A stretch of 8,365 nucleotides of DNA from Acidobacteriota bacterium (GTDB taxonomy: Bacteria; Acidobacteriota; Terriglobia; UBA7540): contig JAJYNF010000166.1 of NCBI GenBank assembly GCA_021786455.1, positions 1 through 8,365 on the forward strand. The letters are read 5' to 3'. Position numbers and translations under genes: made by a program. The notes under the pieces are model-generated. The model did no database searches. It was given only the letters and a program-made list of their open reading frames with translations, and was not told the DNA's origin. Positions 6,954 through 8,365 of this stretch are shown piece by piece (the stretch's first letter is position 1; each line of letters starts with the position of its first letter).

Positions 6954-8365
6954 GTGGCGAACGATATGCATGGTTTTATTTCGCGGCGCGAATTTCTGGA
7001 AGCGGCAGCCCTAGGGAGTGCAATCAGCCTGAAAGCAGCTAGCAAGCATCCTCACGAAGCAACTTCGAGCTCGGGGCCTGGGAATTGGCGTGTACCTTTG
7101 CGTATCACCGAACAAGCCGGCGTGAGTTGGCACGGCGAGCGGATAGCGATCGGCATTGTGGTGCCACCTTCCTGCCGGGCTGCGGCCGTGCGAGTCAAAA
7201 ATGAGCAAACCAGGGAATGGGTTCCCTGCGAAGCCGGGTACGCCGCCCGCACCTCGGACGGCCATCTACGGTGGTTTCAGTTATCCCTTCCGCTGCAGCT
7301 TGCTGCCGGAGCCCAGGAGCGCCTGCTTGTCGAATTGCTGGAGGATTCCGGCGCGCCCGGAGCAGTGGTGCCTAATCCGATCGGGATGGAAAGTTTTCAG
7401 TTTTTGGACCTTGGAACCTCCACAGCAGGTATGCGCTGGGCCTCCGATCCGGCCTATGGGATATACCCTTCGCCAACGATTGGCGGAACTCCTCTTACCC
7501 ACGCAGCCACGGGATGGAGCCGCATCGCGATTGGCGACCTAAGCGCACCCAATGCGATAACGGGTGGTCATTTGCCGTTACAAGCCAAGGAGACGGCGCA
7601 AGCCATTCAGCGCCTTGCCGGCCATGCGTCCACAGTGGTTGATTATCAGCGCACCCTCGTGGATGGGGCCTACGGCGCAGGGTACGAAATCCGGCAAATT
7701 TATGCCCATGATCTGCCCGCTGCGGAGTCGACAGAGCGGCCTTATGCTTTGTGCGACCTTATTACGTTCGTTCATGCGGGGAAAGACGGCATTCCTCTCG
7801 AAGTCGAAGGCCTTACCTTTCTCCTAGGTTCCAGCCTACTCGGCGGTTATGTGTGGCAGGCGCGTGGGGATGCACCCGACCCGGCGGAGCGTAAAAGAGG
7901 CTCCTGGCAGGATGGCTTGATGCTTCCGTCCGGGGACTGGATCTTGGTGAATGGCGAGGGCAACGCTGCCATGCTCGTTGTCCCCTGGTCGGGCTACACT
8001 TTGGATGGCTACGATCTCTCCTATTTCGTGGGTCGCACGCAAACCATCACCATTCCGGGGAGTGAGAATGTCCGTGCCCACTCGCTTCTGGGCGGCGATG
8101 CCAGTCCCGGGCTCGCGGTGAATTTGTCCCGCTCTTATTACCGGCTGAACTGGGGTTGGGCGGCCGGTCCCGACTGGGGCCGCAATACCTACGAGTTTCG
8201 TTGCCGCATTGCATGGGGAAAGATTGACGAAGCGGCGGCGGCACGTCTGGCCCGAGCTTACCGCCGGCCTCCGCGCGTGGAGACCGGGGAGCCGGAGCAC
8301 GTGAGTGGAACGGTTGCGCTGCGCTGCTGGCCCGACCACTTTACGTATGCTCCTGGGGATGACGT
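6954..8365 (+). CDS. Tat-exported protein of unknown function, 3' end outside window
   Basis: Starting at GTG 6954, 470 codons are open to the right edge with no stop, so the C-terminus is missing. The leader ISRREFLEAAALGSAISLKAA (motif S10-R11-R12-x-F14-L15) is a twin-arginine signal. The mature part is rich in beta-strand-like, Trp/Tyr/Gly-containing segments. Residues about 45-128 contain a stretch ending in SDGHLRWFQLSLPL, loosely like the first domain of exo-rhamnogalacturonan lyase (PcRGLX/YetA-like) proteins, where 'DGS.RW.LLDF' is typical; this is weak. Notable segments are GDWILVNGEG (327-336), the nearby VVPWSGYTLDGYDLSYFVG, and NWGWAAGPDWGRNTYEF (399-415). A helix with a run of alanines (about 424-437) leads to what may be a new beta-sandwich beginning VALRCWPDHFTYAPGDD. 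I recognise no catalytic motif. From its neighbours it probably binds or cleaves a glycan outside the cytoplasm. It follows the family 2 gene after 190 bases in which I see no terminator and no convincing promoter. Confidence 0.88.
   Translation, partial: MANDMHGFISRREFLEAAALGSAISLKAASKHPHEATSSSGPGNWRVPLRITEQAGVSWHGERIAIGIVVPPSCRAAAVRVKNEQTREWVPCEAGYAARTSDGHLRWFQLSLPLQLAAGAQERLLVELLEDSGAPGAVVPNPIGMESFQFLDLGTSTAGMRWASDPAYGIYPSPTIGGTPLTHAATGWSRIAIGDLSAPNAITGGHLPLQAKETAQAIQRLAGHASTVVDYQRTLVDGAYGAGYEIRQIYAHDLPAAESTERPYALCDLITFVHAGKDGIPLEVEGLTFLLGSSLLGGYVWQARGDAPDPAERKRGSWQDGLMLPSGDWILVNGEGNAAMLVVPWSGYTLDGYDLSYFVGRTQTITIPGSENVRAHSLLGGDASPGLAVNLSRSYYRLNWGWAAGPDWGRNTYEFRCRIAWGKIDEAAAARLARAYRRPPRVETGEPEHVSGTVALRCWPDHFTYAPGDD

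Overview
The window is a stretch of bacterial chromosome carrying a same-strand run of large proteins that look like carbohydrate-active or exported enzymes. It fits an environmental, soil-type bacterium, most plausibly Acidobacteriota. That guess rests on moderately high GC, the mix of glycosidase-like proteins, long Tat leaders of the SRRxFL type, and a gene remnant resembling proteins I associate with that group. The phylum is inferred, not demonstrated. No rRNA, tRNA, CRISPR array, transposase or integrase is visible.

Layout, all on the + strand. (1) Positions 3-1676: a glycosyl-hydrolase-like protein whose N-terminus lies outside the window; it has the end of a TIM-barrel-like region and a beta-galactosidase-trimerisation-like domain. 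(2) Positions 1677-2014: 338 bases without an intact gene, holding a decayed fragment of another protein with at least one frame break. (3) Positions 2015-4318: a Tat-exported (alpha/alpha)6-barrel glycosidase-like protein. (4) Positions 4445-6763: a Tat-exported glycoside hydrolase family 2 enzyme with both catalytic glutamates in place. (5) Positions 6954 to the right edge: a Tat-exported protein of at least 470 residues that I cannot assign to a family. It stays open to the window end, has an excellent ribosome binding site, and is clearly a real gene.

The three proteins whose N-termini are visible all carry a twin-arginine motif before a hydrophobic stretch. They are therefore probably folded in the cytoplasm and moved across the inner membrane as folded enzymes. 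With the upstream glycosidase-like gene, the set looks like a locus for breaking down a branched glycan or glycoside outside the cytoplasm. Gaps between the last three genes are 126 and 190 bases with no convincing terminator, so co-transcription is possible but not proven. No transporter, SusC/SusD pair or regulator lies in the window, so the substrate is not known. The least understood parts are the last gene, the exact family of the (alpha/alpha)6 enzyme, and the gene remnant at about 1732-1878.
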